Shown: one piece after another, positions 32,428 through 43,846 of the stretch
How the letters are laid out: each line of letters begins with the position of its first letter
Numbering within the stretch: position 1 is the first letter of the stretch
Assembly: GCA_016271365.2 (NCBI GenBank)
Contig: CM057456.1
Span: 165,330,501-165,394,500 of the forward strand
Source of the DNA: Neoceratodus forsteri
Lineage: Eukaryota; Chordata; Ceratodontiformes; Ceratodontidae
Reading direction: 5' to 3'
Length of the DNA: 64,000 nt
Translations under genes and position numbers: made by a program
Notes under the pieces: model-generated
The model's database searches: none
What the model was told of the DNA's origin: nothing
What the model saw: only the letters and a program-made list of their open reading frames with translations

Positions 32428-34685
32428 TCACACTACTTTTTTACATGCCCTAGAGCCCATCCTTCTTCTTTTTGGTTTTCCTTTCCCAGTCTCTTTTTCT
32501 CTAGCATCCGTGACAGGACTGTCAATATCTGATCCACCTTCTTTCTGTGATGATGTTATTGATGTTGTGTCCAACTCCTCTCCCATCTCTGTCTCTCCCC
32601 ATTCTAATGGTTTAAAAGGATTAGTCTGGGGGGATTTCACTGTCCTGTACTGTTGTTCTTCTTCCTTTCCTCGAGGACTGATCTTGTTTTTAGCAGTTTG
32701 AAAGATAGCCTCTTCCCCCTGTAATGGTCATAGGGGTGGTAGCATTCCCCCATCTCTCTCACCCATTTACATGAGTAGATTTTGCTGATTTAATGACAAA
32801 CTTAGCTTTTGTTGTGTCTCATTCTGCATCGTGTCTTTATGATTTTCTGCATTCCCTTTCACAGTTGTCATAGGTGGAGGGCCTGTGGTTGTGAGGGTGG
32901 GGGTGGGGGGCCTGCTGATTCACTTTCCTTCCAGTTTTATGGAGGTAATAGTCTTATACCCCATAGTCGGCATCATTGGTGTTGTGTGAGGCCTAGGGAC
33001 AATCTGTAAAGTTATGTCCCTCGCTATCGCATAGGTTGCACTTTAAACCTGCTTGTCAGAAAGGCTTGTGTGGCCTATCTCTCCACACTGTGCACACTTG
33101 GTGACGTCACACTGACTGCTCAGATGCCTAGCAGACCCACATCTATGGCAGTGCCTTGGCTGACCTGGGTAGAATATAAACCCTTTGTCTCTGCCTAGGA
33201 AGAAACAGTTTGGCAGATGTGTTATTCCAGCAAGTGTTTGTTGTAGTCCGACTTTTAGATGCCACCCCGTTCCAGAAACCCTCTGTATCAAAGATGGGTT
33301 CCGGAGTATCATGTAGTTCACATCTTTGTTCCAGCCAATATAAAATGTCTGAAATGTTTACCCCCTCATTACGGAACAAAATTGTGATTATCTTTGTGGG
33401 ACTTTTTCTGAGGGGTATGGCTTGGAAAGGCACCCACAGGGGGTTTGTTTTGAGAACAGCATATTTTCCCCAGAATCTTTTCAATAATTCTGGGGAATGA
33501 AAGCTAATGCCAAAAGTGCTCTCCCCCAGAGCATGTATAAAAGCATATACTTCTGCTGGGGTAAATCCCATAGACGGTTTGATCAACTCTCTCTCCCCAT
33601 ACATACTCTATCAGGGACATGTTCAAGACCGCTTAAGTACCTCAAGCGTACTGCATTGTGTCTTTTAGAAAACTCTATTGGCCTATGAAATAAGCTTGCA
33701 TGTGTAGGAGATTGATTCGGTCTATGATTTTCCTGATTCTCCTCAACGGGATCAGGCTCTATACTGTATGCACTTCCTCGGCAGCCCTTCTTTCCTGTCC
33801 TGCTCTTTCATCTGTATCATTATCTGTGTTGTGGGCCCCCATTTCCACATTTAGATCTCATTATTTATTTCAGGGTTTAGCCTTTCTCCCTTCTTCTTCA
33901 TATATTTGTCTTTTTCTACCACAAGGGTCTAGGGGTGCATCGAAAAACTCATCCACTGTGTTAGTTTGTGGTGAGTAGCTAGGGGACGTTATCCCCAAGT
34001 CATCTCCAAAAAACAGATTCTGTTCTGAGACACTAGGCCCAGCCCTGTCTTGCTTTTGATTTACATTGTTTTCTTTACTCACGGTTGTTGTGCATGCATC
34101 CGTGCCCGGTATAGGCACCGCAGGATCCAGAATCCAGCCTCTTCCTTTCCACAGCCATCCTGCTGCCTGCAGAGCCTTTTCTAGTGACTAATCCTCGGTT
34201 TGTATTTCTGGCCTACTTCCAGAAACCTGCGAGGTATGCAGTTTCTCTGCATGATTTTTCTGTGCTTGAAAAAAGAAAACTTTCGCCACCAACGGTGATG
34301 GTGTGCCAGGTATCCACTTCCGTTTCGTTTCATCATCTAAACGCTGCTTTGCCTCATTGTATTCCTGATTGAGATTCTCCATTTGTGTTTCCAACTGATG
34401 TTTTTTTCTTTCCATGTCTCATTTTAGGTTTTCTTCCATTGTTACTTCATCCAGGTTTCCATCTTCCTTCTGTAAAAGTTGCAATTTCTGTTCTTTTGCC
34501 ATTAATTCTTCCATCTTCGTTTCTCCAGTTTGAAAGTCTGTACTTCCTCCTATGTCTACCTCAGTAGCCTCCCAGCCTCCGTCCTTAACAAAGCCCAGTG
34601 CAAGACTGGGATCCTGTTCCTCCATGATGCTGAACAGTGCCCTCTGCAGCTCGAGTAGGGGAATGTCCTGGTCAAATTTCCCCAT
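32428..34685 (-). pseudogene. Tx1-like ORF1 (gag-like, coiled coil and zinc knuckle)
   Basis: In order on the minus strand: an N-terminal frame (34419-34685); a Glu/Lys-rich coiled-coil-like segment (34188-34415); an acidic Ser/Pro-rich linker (33870-34118); a folded domain (33143-33604); a zinc knuckle CHRCGSARHLSSQC (CX2CX4HX4C) at about 33090-33140; a second knuckle CAQCGEIGH that lacks its last Cys; and a basic C-terminus with KPKRRR (32428-32640). ORF1 proteins of this clade bind the element RNA. Several stops and frameshifts make it a pseudogene. Confidence 0.75.
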
Positions 34686-34734
34686 TCACTAAAAATACCA
34701 CCAACCGCTTAATCTGGTTCAATTTCAATTTTTT

Positions 34735-34945
34735 TTTTTTTAGTTGTTTAACCAGGAGTAGCAACTATGCTGAAAGATTTTTTTTTTAGGAGCATTCTGG
34801 GAGCACAGGGAAATTAAATGACTTGTTCAGGATCACACAGTATGTAAGTGGAAGCTGTGGGATTCAAACCCAGATCTGGTCTGCAGAATATCACCAGATT
34901 TGCAGCTGAGAGCCTTAAACCACTGCACTATACTGCCTCCCTAAG
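34735..34945 (-). mobile_element. MIR-like CORE-SINE
   Basis: Minus-strand order: GGAGGCAGTATAGTGCAGTG head, B box GGTTTGAATCC (34860-34870), CORE (GTGTGATCCTGAACAAGTCA), and a tail CTCCTGGTTAAACAACT. It is the same family as 15842-16041. It sits just upstream of the Tx1-like ORF1, perhaps within its 5' UTR. Confidence 0.85.
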
Positions 34946-34949
34946 TTGG

Positions 34950-35270
34950 TTACCATCTGTATCCCCCTTCCCCCTGGTTACCCCTGAAAAAGGGACTTCT
35001 AGTCTCAGTGGGCCTACTTGGTCAACAAAATTCAATAACCTTACTGGAAAGACATGTGAGCATTGCTGCCCGTTTACACAAGCCTCCAGTTACATGCAAC
35101 AATCATGAGACATGATATAGGCTTAAACATTCAACTAACAGTGAGGGTTAATAAAATGGTACAGAAATTTAGGATAATATAGACTAAAGGGCAAACCATG
35201 AACTAGCCATGGTGAATTTACAAAAACAAGACAACATTAAGCATTCAGTGAGGGTTTAACAATAATATAA
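34950..35270. other. Unassigned; possibly Tx1-like 5' UTR
   Basis: No motif supports a specific call beyond its position upstream of ORF1. Confidence 0.35.
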
Positions 35271-35662
35271 TTAAGCAATAATGCCTGACAGGGTGTGTGT
35301 CGTGCTGGGATAACGTCATGCCGCAGGTGGTTGGGCACGAGGCCGCAGGCAGAGTGCATCCAACAACTGAGGCGTGACGTTATCCCAGCATGACACACAC
35401 CCTGGAGGGCATTATTGCTATTATACAATGGCTCGTTGTTATACAGAATAAAAAAAATAATTTTAAAGATATTTTTGTGTGGAGAAATATTTTTGTTTTT
35501 TAAGAGAAGATGAAACAATCAATCAAAAGCTCAATGAAATGCTCATCTGCAGGTTCACAGTGAGGCTGAGACTAGACCCTTGATGTTGTACTGGGATAAC
35601 ATCACGGGTCCAGCCCCAGCCTGACCAATCAGAGTCCAGGATTTTTCTTGCCATTATGTAAT
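35271..35662. mobile_element. Snap-back element, copy 2
   Basis: The plan is as in copy 1, but both arms of the first hairpin carry GTGCTGGGATAACGTCA and its partner TGACGTTATCCCAGCATGAC. The right-hand module carries ACTGGGATAACATCA. It ends GCCATTATGTAAT. The matched changes in separate positions are discussed in the findings. Confidence 0.75.
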
Positions 35663-36059
35663 ATAACAGTGGGAAACAAAACAATTTCAATTGACACTTT
35701 GAGATTGTGCTGTTCTATTTGCTCTACGCAGCCCAACAGTGAAAACATGATCTTAAACAAAAACAGACTGGTGAATATTTGGTAGCCAGCAAGTGATGGA
35801 TAATTGTTTATTTTATCTGTACTATATTTAGTGGCTGATTGAAACGTTGCAGGACAAGTGAGTATATGGTCTTGAAAAGCTGTAAAAAGGCACAAAATCA
35901 ACCCTTTCAGATTTGAGACACCTTTGCCAGCAGTCCAGCAGAATCTCTGTTATCCGAATTAAGATGGGCCCTTTGGTCAAACAGCTTAGTAAGCAATACT
36001 TCTTGTATCTGTAACTGTTATTAGTCTCCCCTCCCCCCATATTCCTCCCTCTCTAGCTC
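35663..36059. other. Unassigned sequence
   Basis: Nothing recognisable. Confidence 0.5.
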
Positions 36060-36419
36060 TTCATGGCCTCTCTTGTAATGTGAATGTACATACCCACCAC
36101 CCCCTCACCCCCCCCCGGGCTTACTATCTGCCTCTGACAATGAATTTCTATCCTCCTTAAGCTACATAATGCTACACAGCTTTCTTGACAAAGTATCTCC
36201 ATGCTGCCTAACCTGGTACGTTGCCCTCCCTCTGCTCAACTGTATCTCGTTTGAACACTGTATGTAAAATTATTTTAATATTATTGGCTTATTTTTCTTC
36301 ACTGTGTTGTGTAAGTCTCTGTAATATAGTCACTATCTGTTTTTTGACATAGAGCCTTTGTAAAGGAGTCTATGGCTCAAAGGACTGTAATTCCCGATAT
36401 GTTTCTAAATAAATAAATA
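36060..36419 (+). repeat. Probable LINE 3' UTR with (AAAT)n tail
   Basis: The segment ends GTTTCTAAATAAATAAATAA after a long pyrimidine-rich stretch. A tandem AAAT tail on the plus strand is typical of L2-type LINEs. No coding part remains, so the family is uncertain. Confidence 0.45.
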
Positions 36420-36537
36420 AAATCTGAAAAACAAAACGAATTATCAGGAACATAGTTTTTAAATCCATTCCTGTTCATAATCAGTTATTTTATCCCATCC
36501 TTTTCTGATATTCCCACAGAATTATGTAAACACGCTG

Positions 36538-36539
<2 letters not shown>

Positions 36540-36571
<32 letters not shown>
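36540..36571. repeat. (GT)n microsatellite
   Basis: About 16 GT repeats. Confidence 0.9.
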
Positions 36572-36573
<2 letters not shown>

Positions 36574-36589
36574 GGGTAGGGGGTAACAT

Positions 36590-37152
36590 ACATACATAGA
36601 CGTTGGCAGATGAGGGTCTTCAACCCACCTAGTTTTCCCATGAATACTAGTAACTGTGCTTCATCAAGCTTCCTTGGAACTAGGTTGCCCCCTTCCCTCG
36701 ACTACCAGGATCTCCCTATGCCTATTCCACACATTCTTAAATCCTGTAATCATTTCTGCTCCCCACCACCTCTTCTGGCAGGCTGTTCCATTTTTCCACC
36801 ACCTTCTCTGTGAAGAAGTACTTCCTCATGTTTCCTCTGAACCCCCTCCTTCCAGTTTAATCCTATGACCCCTTGTCCTGGGGCATCATTTTCTTTGAAA
36901 ATTTGCATTTTTCTGCACCTTGTTCTTCCCTGTGAGGTACTTAAATGTAGCAATCAACCTCCCCCCCTTTCAGGGAGTACATATTTAAGTCCCTTAGCCT
37001 ATCCTTGTAGGGTCTGTGATGTAACCTTTGCACCATCTTTGTTGCCCTCCTCTGAACTGCCTCCATCATATCTATGTCCTTATGTAGCTAAGGCCTCCAG
37101 AACTGGACACTGTACTTGAGGTGTGGCCTCACTAATGTCCTGTATAATGGAA
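36590..37152 (-). mobile_element. CR1-clade LINE 3' end, decayed
   Basis: The plus strand carries the usual antisense landmarks: GGCAGGCTGTTCCA, CTTCTCTGTGAAGAAGTACT, GAGGTACTTAAATG, CTCCAGAACTGGACACTGTA. On the minus strand these correspond to YTVSSSG(W), FKYLTG, KYFFTEKV and WNSLPEEV-type blocks. Many stops are present. Confidence 0.85.
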
Positions 37153-37476
37153 TTATGCATATATTACATCTCGTTTGGTCAATAGTAACTTAATATATAG
37201 CAAAAATGTGTACATTCAGAACACAGTGCCATGCCACTGCAAGTGGTGAACATTTGATATTGACAAATGCTTGTTTATGTTTGTCTCATTTCTGTTCTTG
37301 TAAGTTATACTGGCAATTTCACAGTCAATTATTAGTCTGCTGATGTACATGAATTTCAGCAGGGGCATACAATGTGAAAGAAGAGTGTGTTTATGTGTTT
37401 TCATAAAATCAGCAGTATGCGCTTTATTCTTCTTATGCTTCTTGGCTAATACATGAACACATCCTGATAATTATTT
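37153..37476. other. Unassigned sequence
   Basis: Nothing recognisable. Confidence 0.5.
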
Positions 37477-38457
37477 AAGCAATAAGGCACGACAGGGTGT
37501 GTGTTATTGTGTAATAACGTCACTCCTGGGGTGGGTCGAAGCACCAGGCGAAGCTGAGTGCTTCCGCCACCCCAGGAGTGACGTTATTACACAATAACAC
37601 ACTCCCTGGAGTGCCTTATTGCTATTATACAATGGCTCGTTTTCAAATAATATTAAAAAGTAAAAAAAAAAAATGTTTGTAATATTTTTATTGCTTTTTG
37701 TATGAGAGGTCTATTTCAGAAATAAGAGAAAAAGTAGTCCACTAGGTGGTGCTGCTGCTAATATATGCCTTTGTTGTAGATGGAACCCCTCCAACACACT
37801 GCTGGTGGCATGTTTTGAATTAAATTAGTGTGCTCCCGCTGCTTGTTTTGGAAGTAGTTGAAGAGATATTTTTTTATTTTATTAGCGGTGAGAGAAAGGA
37901 ATGGACAGTGGGAAAAAAAACATCGAAGCAGAGTGTTTACTTCCGGTTTCCCGCTGCGCTTCGTAACTGGACATCAGCAGAACCTGTAAGTTACAGGTCG
38001 TTTTTATGTTGGAAAAAGTGCTTTTTGTCAAACGGCAAAAGTTTTTGGGTTTAATGGGAAGCTGGTGAGGGTTTCAAATGGAATTGGCACTGATTGTGTT
38101 TTTTTGAAACGTCCGAGTCGCGCGGGTTTCATATTCACAGGCAGCTAGCGTGCAGTCAAAGATAGGGAGCCGCCGTTTTTTTTTTATGTTGTTGCTTTGC
38201 TTTAATTCATTGAAGGAGTGGGGCAGTGATAAAGAAAATGTGTGTTTGTTGTTTGGGGGCGAGCTGGTGTAAGCTGTGATGGCTTGAGGGACTGTTGGCT
38301 TGCCGGTGGCTTGTGTGGGCACGGAGGGTTTTTCCAGTGTTGTCAGGTCAGTTGTGTGCCTGAACTTAATACAGTGATGTTATAGCTTAATATCATCACT
38401 GTCCGAGGCAAACACTGACCAATGAGAGAAGACATTTTTTTCTTGCCATTGTATAAT
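37477..38457. mobile_element. Snap-back element, copy 3, with a long interior
   Basis: The first hairpin (37477-37617) is nearly perfect: GTTATTGTGTAATAACGTCA faces TGACGTTATTACACAATAAC, with an inner GAAGCACC...GTGCTTC loop. The second part runs from ATTATACAATGGC (about 37624) to GCCATTGTATAAT (38445-38457). It is ~830 bp instead of ~200, so either the family has a long version or foreign sequence has entered. The interior has a few CpGs, an ETS-like ACTTCCGG and an unassigned 74-codon frame (37830-38054). Confidence 0.6.
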
Positions 38458-39285
38458 GTACAACACACTATGTCTGTGTTGAAGGGAAGCCCTGGTGTGG
38501 AGTGTCGGAATGGCTCTCTGTGAGAATTCTGCTGCTCATTATTTCTGTGGGCTGGTAGTTTGGCCGGCCAGTTGGATTGTTCACACTGTGGATTTTTTCT
38601 GGGACTTTTATGGACTGCTTGGTGGTAGCTGCAGTTCCCGGTCGGACGGTGTGAGCCACTGGTGACGACTCGTGCGGCGGAGTGTGGATGCCGTCTATGG
38701 CAGTGGACTGAATGCATTTCAGCCACAGATTATACTGAGATAATTGATGCAGGAGCTGAATTTTAAAAAGAGACTTGATTTTTTTATCGTGTGCCCCAGT
38801 TTGTCAGACAATCCAGAATATCTGCCAGTTTTCAGATTCTAATCACTCAGGTACTGTGTAGCCATCTTTGGCAGTGAGAGAGTCAAAGAGGGGGCTAAAT
38901 TATATTTTCTTCATCTTTTGGAGGCTGTGAGAAAGCAGTTTTGGATTTCAGGATTCAAAATAAACAATCAATTTTGTCAGAATTTACTCAAGGAAGTGAG
39001 ATCCTTTTAGCCCTCTCAGAGCTAAAGGACAATTTGGGAATGAAAATCCCACATACTGTATATCATATTTGTTATTTAATATAAATTGCAGTTATTGGTT
39101 TATGATTGATACATCTTGGATTTCTTTATATCAGACTGTCTGAGATATTTAAATTGTTGATTTAAGGAGGGGTAATTATTCTGTGATGGAGTGAATAGTG
39201 TGTGTGTTGGTGTGTGTGAATTGTGAGTGTGAGAGTGAATGGCTGTATATGTTTTTATTTGTAAGTTAAACTTGTTTTAGGTTTT
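38458..39285. other. Unassigned sequence
   Basis: No recognised gene or repeat. Confidence 0.5.
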
Positions 39286-40582
39286 GATTGTATTTGATTG
39301 ATTTGGTAGTCGAACAGTCAGGATGTATCGATTTTTTGGGCTCCCAAGGTGCAGCTACTCCTCTTCCCCAACTGCCAACTTCTGACCTTTTGAATTACCT
39401 CCCCTATCTGCAGAGGTTTACATTAGGTGCAGGGCTTTGGGGATTGCACATAATTGGGGAGCGAAGCAGAGGGATGTGCAAAACTGGGGGTTGGAGCAGG
39501 GGTAGTGGCAGCCAAGGAGGTGGTGATCCAGGTAGTGAAGTCCAGGGGGCACCCTGGGGTGAAATGGGTAAGGGAGAGGGGCGTTCCCTGTCTTGTGCTC
39601 ATATCCAAGGGCTCCACTATAGTGAGTGGGCAGGTGGTCAATGGTCCAGCAGTTCCCACTCATCCGCCCCAGGCTGTGCTTTGCAACACTGGGTCAATGA
39701 GGAGCAAGACTGCTATAATGGCAGACTTGATCTCCTTGGTAGACCTGGCTTGCATCATGGAGACCTGGCTGGACGATAATGCTGGACCCATATTGGAGGC
39801 AGCAATTCCAGCCAGGTACTCGGTGATACACAGCCTGAGGAAGGATTGCAGAGGTGGGAGAGTGGCCATTTGTTTTAAAACCAGCAGGAACCTCTCAGTG
39901 CTCCCAGTGTGTCCCTAGGTCCTTCGAGTGTGTGGTTGTGCAGGGGGTTCTAACGCAGGCTGCAGGATTCAACAGACAACTCCGCAAATCACTGTGAAGA
40001 CCAGTTGCAGGATCCTGCTTATGTACCTCCCACCTGGTGGAGAGAGGGATTTCCTGGAGGAGGTAGGGGACTTCATTGCCAGCTGGGTGTTGGGAGTCCC
40101 CCAGATGGATGATTCTGGGAGACTTCAATGCCTGGGTCAATGATGAACTATCATCATTTGGTCATGACCTCCTCCAAAGTATGGAAGCACTGGGCCTGTC
40201 ACAGGTTATTACCTCAACGACCCGCTCGAATGGGCACGTGTTGAACCTGGTGTTCACAATGGGGCTTGAGATCATAGATCTCAGGATTAATCCAGTGGTA
40301 TAGTCAGATCATCACACCGTGAGGTTCATGTTTGGGGCCTCCCTGAGGGTCACTTCTCTGTGGAGATGGTCCGGTACCACCCTTTATGGGGATTGTCCCC
40401 AATGGGACTACAAGCGGTGCTGAAGTTATCGAGTGTGGAAACTGCATGTGTGGGGGGAGGCAGAGGCAGCCTATAATATGGCTGTCACCACCGCCTTTGA
40501 CGTTCTTGCACCTGACCATGTACAGCCCTTATCAACTCACTGGAGACCCCCTTGGTTTAATGGAGAGCTCAGGGAGTTAAAG
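39286..40582 (+). mobile_element. L2-clade LINE, 5' part (L2-E), split by a nested LINE
   Basis: This is the first half of a plus-strand L2 with a leader frame and endonuclease. The linker after the endonuclease reads ELRELK at 40565-40582 and resumes with GRRLKHHWRRS at 46347. The element is therefore one copy broken by the 40583-46341 insertion. The 5' limit is approximate. Confidence 0.85.
39454..40330 (+). pseudogene. L2-E endonuclease
   Basis: Endonuclease blocks in order: KTAIMADLISL, LACIMETWLDD (catalytic Glu), GGRVAICF, a frameshift, ILGDFNAWVND (Asp/Asn pair), NGHVLNLVFT (the LIDLILT-type block) and SDHHTVRF near 40307. Two frameshifts and a stop break it. Confidence 0.8.
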
Positions 40583-41676
40583 ATTTTTTTATTTTATTTA
40601 TTGAAGTCTTGGAATTACAACCCTTTGAGTCAAAGATTCTTTTGCAAATGCTCCACATCAGATTTATAAACAGACAGGTTACAAAAAAAATTACAGGAGA
40701 TTAATACAGTACATTATACATAGGATACGAGTATACAAATAATACAGTACTTTACACATAAGTGCATCATAAATGAGGGCGAAGTGAATGGCAAACAAAT
40801 AACATGGCGTGTAGATTTAAAACAGACAGGATACAAAACATTACAGGAATTTAATACAGTACATAATACATAGGATAAGAGTATACAAGTAATGCAGTGC
40901 TTTATACATAAGTGCATCATAACTGAGGCCGGAGTACATGATAATGAAACAAACATGGTGCAGACAGTGCTAGCTAACTATGTAAACAGATAGGAAATTA
41001 AAGAAAAGAAAGAGAGACCAGAAGAAAGTCAGTTAGGGAGAGTTGTGAGACAGCTGGGGGAGGGGGAAAGTTGAGGAGAGGGGTATACGGTGTAGAGAAG
41101 GAGGAGTAGGAAAGAGTGCAGGAAAAGGATGAGTAAAAGGCAGGAAGGGAACAGAGTGGGGAGGGATAAATTAGACCAAGATAAGGTGGGGAGGAGCAGG
41201 GGGAAATTGAAGGACAAGCCATGAGCAGTCCCAGATTGACAAGTGAAAGCTAGGAGCAGTCACAACTATTCACAAAGAGTAGGTGCTGGCGAAGTATAGT
41301 TTTAAAGGGGCCCAATTTAACTGTGGAGGAAACCAGAGGAGGCATGCCATTGAGCAGGACAGGGGCCCCTGTGTAAGAATGCTCTCTGCCCTTGGGATGT
41401 CTTACAGAAAGGGACTAGGTTAAGGGCCTTATCAGAGCTCCTAATAGAATGAGGGGTAGGGGTAGGGGAGTTGAGCCACTGGATGGAGGGAGGGGAGAGT
41501 GAGGTGGTAAGCTTCTTGACCAACAGGCAGGTGTGATAGTCAGGTCTACCCTTAAAGTTTAGCCAGTACACTTGACTGTAAAGATCACAGGTATGGGTTA
41601 GTTTTGGTGCTCCTGTTATGAGGCGACATGCTTTATTGAGGGACAGCATTGTTCTTTTTAGAGTAGTGTCAGATGC

Positions 41677-42166
41677 CCAGCTCGGTGCCACTGAGGGTTG
41701 AGGTGCTGGATGCCACACTTCGCGCCACGCCGGTGACCTGTGTTCAGGAACGGACACGGGCCACTGGGGTCGGCAGGAGAGGAGAAGGATTGAGCATCCA
41801 GAAGACTGCTCGCATTCTCCTGGGAGGGCAAGGGAGCTGGTCCCGGTGTCGCTCGCCCCCTGGCGGAGGCTGGGGGACATGGCACCATGCCAGAACATGG
41901 GTGGAGCTGGGGCGGACACTTGCCTTGGCGTTAGCGTCATTGCACACTCCCAGCTCCAAGGGGACTCCATTGAAAAACTCTACTGGCCCCCATGTATGAG
42001 CCGGGGCTCAGTGCCCGACCCTCCAGCCACCTTCAGTTCCGCCTCGGCGGCCCCACTCAGGGGGACATCCTCAGGTGAGGGTATGGGTCACCGAGCCCAG
42101 GGTGCGCCCACTCGCAGAGATAGGGGTGCTGGCAGGAAAAAACATAGTATTATAAAAAAAAAAAAA
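41677..42166 (+). mobile_element. 490-bp poly(A)-tailed insert with 16-bp target duplication
   Basis: The insert is flanked by perfect copies of GAGTAGTGTCAGATGC (41661-41676 and 42167-42182) and ends in a ~13-base poly(A) run. This is the signature of L1-type target-primed integration. L2 protein reading resumes exactly across it (GSASDTTL before, KRTMLSLN after, on the minus strand). The content is GC-rich, without a B box or LINE coding sequence. A processed pseudogene, an L1-mobilised SINE or a LINE UTR piece are all possible. A 217-codon minus-strand frame spanning insert and L2 is accidental. Confidence 0.85.
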
Positions 42167-42429
42167 GAGTAGTGTCAGATGCAGATCCATAGATTAATAT
42201 ACCACAATCCACTAGGGCTAGAACAGAACTAGTGACAGACAGGCAGGGGGAGTCATTTGTCAAGCAGCTCCCATGCCTGTAGAGGAGGCTGATTCTGGTG
42301 TTTACTGCTTTGCAAACCAGATTAATATGTTCTTGGTAGGAGAGGGAGGAGTCTAAGGTGATACTGAGGTATTTAAAACTCTTAACCTGCTCAAGTGACG
42401 AGAGTTGACTATTTCAGATCTTTAGTGAC

Positions 42430-43420
42430 ACTCCTTTATGTTTATTCTGGTGATTTTCAAACAGCATTACTTTGGTCTTTTTGTAGTTGATGATAAGTTT
42501 ATGAAAGGAGAACCAGGGCTTGATTTGTATAAAGCTATTTTGCAGGCATTGTTCTAGCATAAGGGATTCAAGATGATTAGAAAAAATAATAACATCATCT
42601 GCGTAGAAGAGTAGGTTGCTAGAGCAGGCTTGGGGAAGGATATTTAGAAAAAGACTAAACAGGACCGGGCCAAGAATTAACTCCGGTGGAACCCCTCAGT
42701 GAACTGGCTTACTTGAAGAGAGGGTATCTAGGATTTTAACCCTCTGGGACCTCCCAGAGAGGTAACTATCAAACCAGGTGGTAGCATCAGAGGATAGGCC
42801 CAGCCCTGAGAGGGAGGCAGAGAGAAGGCTGTGGCGGACCTTGTCAAATGCTTTTGTTAGGTCAATGTACACAGACCCAACCAAGTGACCCCGGTCCAGA
42901 GCTTTATGTATAAAGCTAGTGAACTCCAGGAGGGCTGTGGAAGTACTGTGGTCCTTACTGAAGCCGTGTTGTTGGCTACACTACAGATTATACTTGGCAA
43001 GATATTCAGAGATTTGATCATTCATTATTCTTTCAAGGGCTTTAGAAATAGGGGGAAGGAGAGATAGATGGGGCAATAGCTACCATGGGCAATTCTGTCA
43101 CCACTCTTGTGAACAGAGGTGACTATTGCAGATTTCCACTGGGAGACAAACTGACTGAGATAGAGAGAAGGATTAAGAACTTTGGTGAGGGTTGGGAGTA
43201 CTGCATTAAATGTTAAATGAAGTCATTTTAGATCAAGAGAGTCGCCACTGAATCTGGACTTGCCCAAGGCTTGTGAGAGGTAGGATCTAACTTCACTTGG
43301 AGATATTATTCTGAAGTGAAATGGAGGGATACCGATAGGGGCAGATGATGGGGGTGGGATAGAAGGGTTAGTGACGTCACTGAAGAAATCAGGAGGGAGA
43401 ACAGTACTTAGGTAAAAGCA
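42430..43420 (-). pseudogene. L2-B reverse transcriptase
   Basis: Blocks visible across broken frames are SQQHGFSKDHST near 42950, motif A SVYIDLTKAFDKVRH near 42860, a degenerate motif B (GVPPELILGPVLFS) and motif C FYADDVIIF (YADD at 42594-42605). YADD is intact, but stops and frameshifts interrupt the frame. Confidence 0.85.
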
Positions 43421-43846
43421 TTATTGAATGTATGTGCTATGAGCAGTGGGTCTTGGGTAGTAACTCCACTGATATTTATTAGGGGAGGAGGTGTCAGTTT
43501 TACCCATTAGGTCCTTAAGATTTTGCCAGAACTTAGTCCCATTACCCCAGGAGGAAGAAAGGCAGGTTGTATAGTAATCATCTTTAGCACGTCTAATTTC
43601 CCAGAGTACAGACATTTCTGGCTGCCCAATAGTGCTGTCTGTCTACAGGAAGTCCAGATCCCAGAGCCTTGTGCCAAAGGTTATCCCAGTGGGCCATTGC
43701 TTTTAAAAGGGCTGGGTTACCCAGGGATTGTCCCGGTTTTTCACCTTACGTGTCATGAAGGGGGCAAAAATATTGCATGCAGAGTTAAAAGTAGAGATAA
43801 AGTATGTAAGGGCATCATCAATATTAGTGATAGAGTCAAGAGGGGA

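Larger units (their letters stand above)
31986..34690 (-). mobile_element. Tx1-like LINE: ORF1 and start of endonuclease
   Basis: The minus strand has a Tx1/L1-clade ORF1 (about 32428-34685) followed by the first ~85 codons of the endonuclease (32138-32392). The element is cut at 31986 by the CR1 fragment, and I do not find its RT beyond it. This is not the missing 5' half of the 17729-19868 copy as far as can be seen, because no overlap is available. Confidence 0.8.

Noticed and set aside
17729..34690. The two Tx1-like pieces as halves of one element
   Set aside because: They are 12 kb apart, do not overlap in domain content, and other elements with their own boundaries lie between. No sequence evidence joins them.
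41317..41970. 217-codon minus-strand frame
   Set aside because: It is a chance fusion of the GC-rich insert with the L2-B C-terminus across the target duplication.
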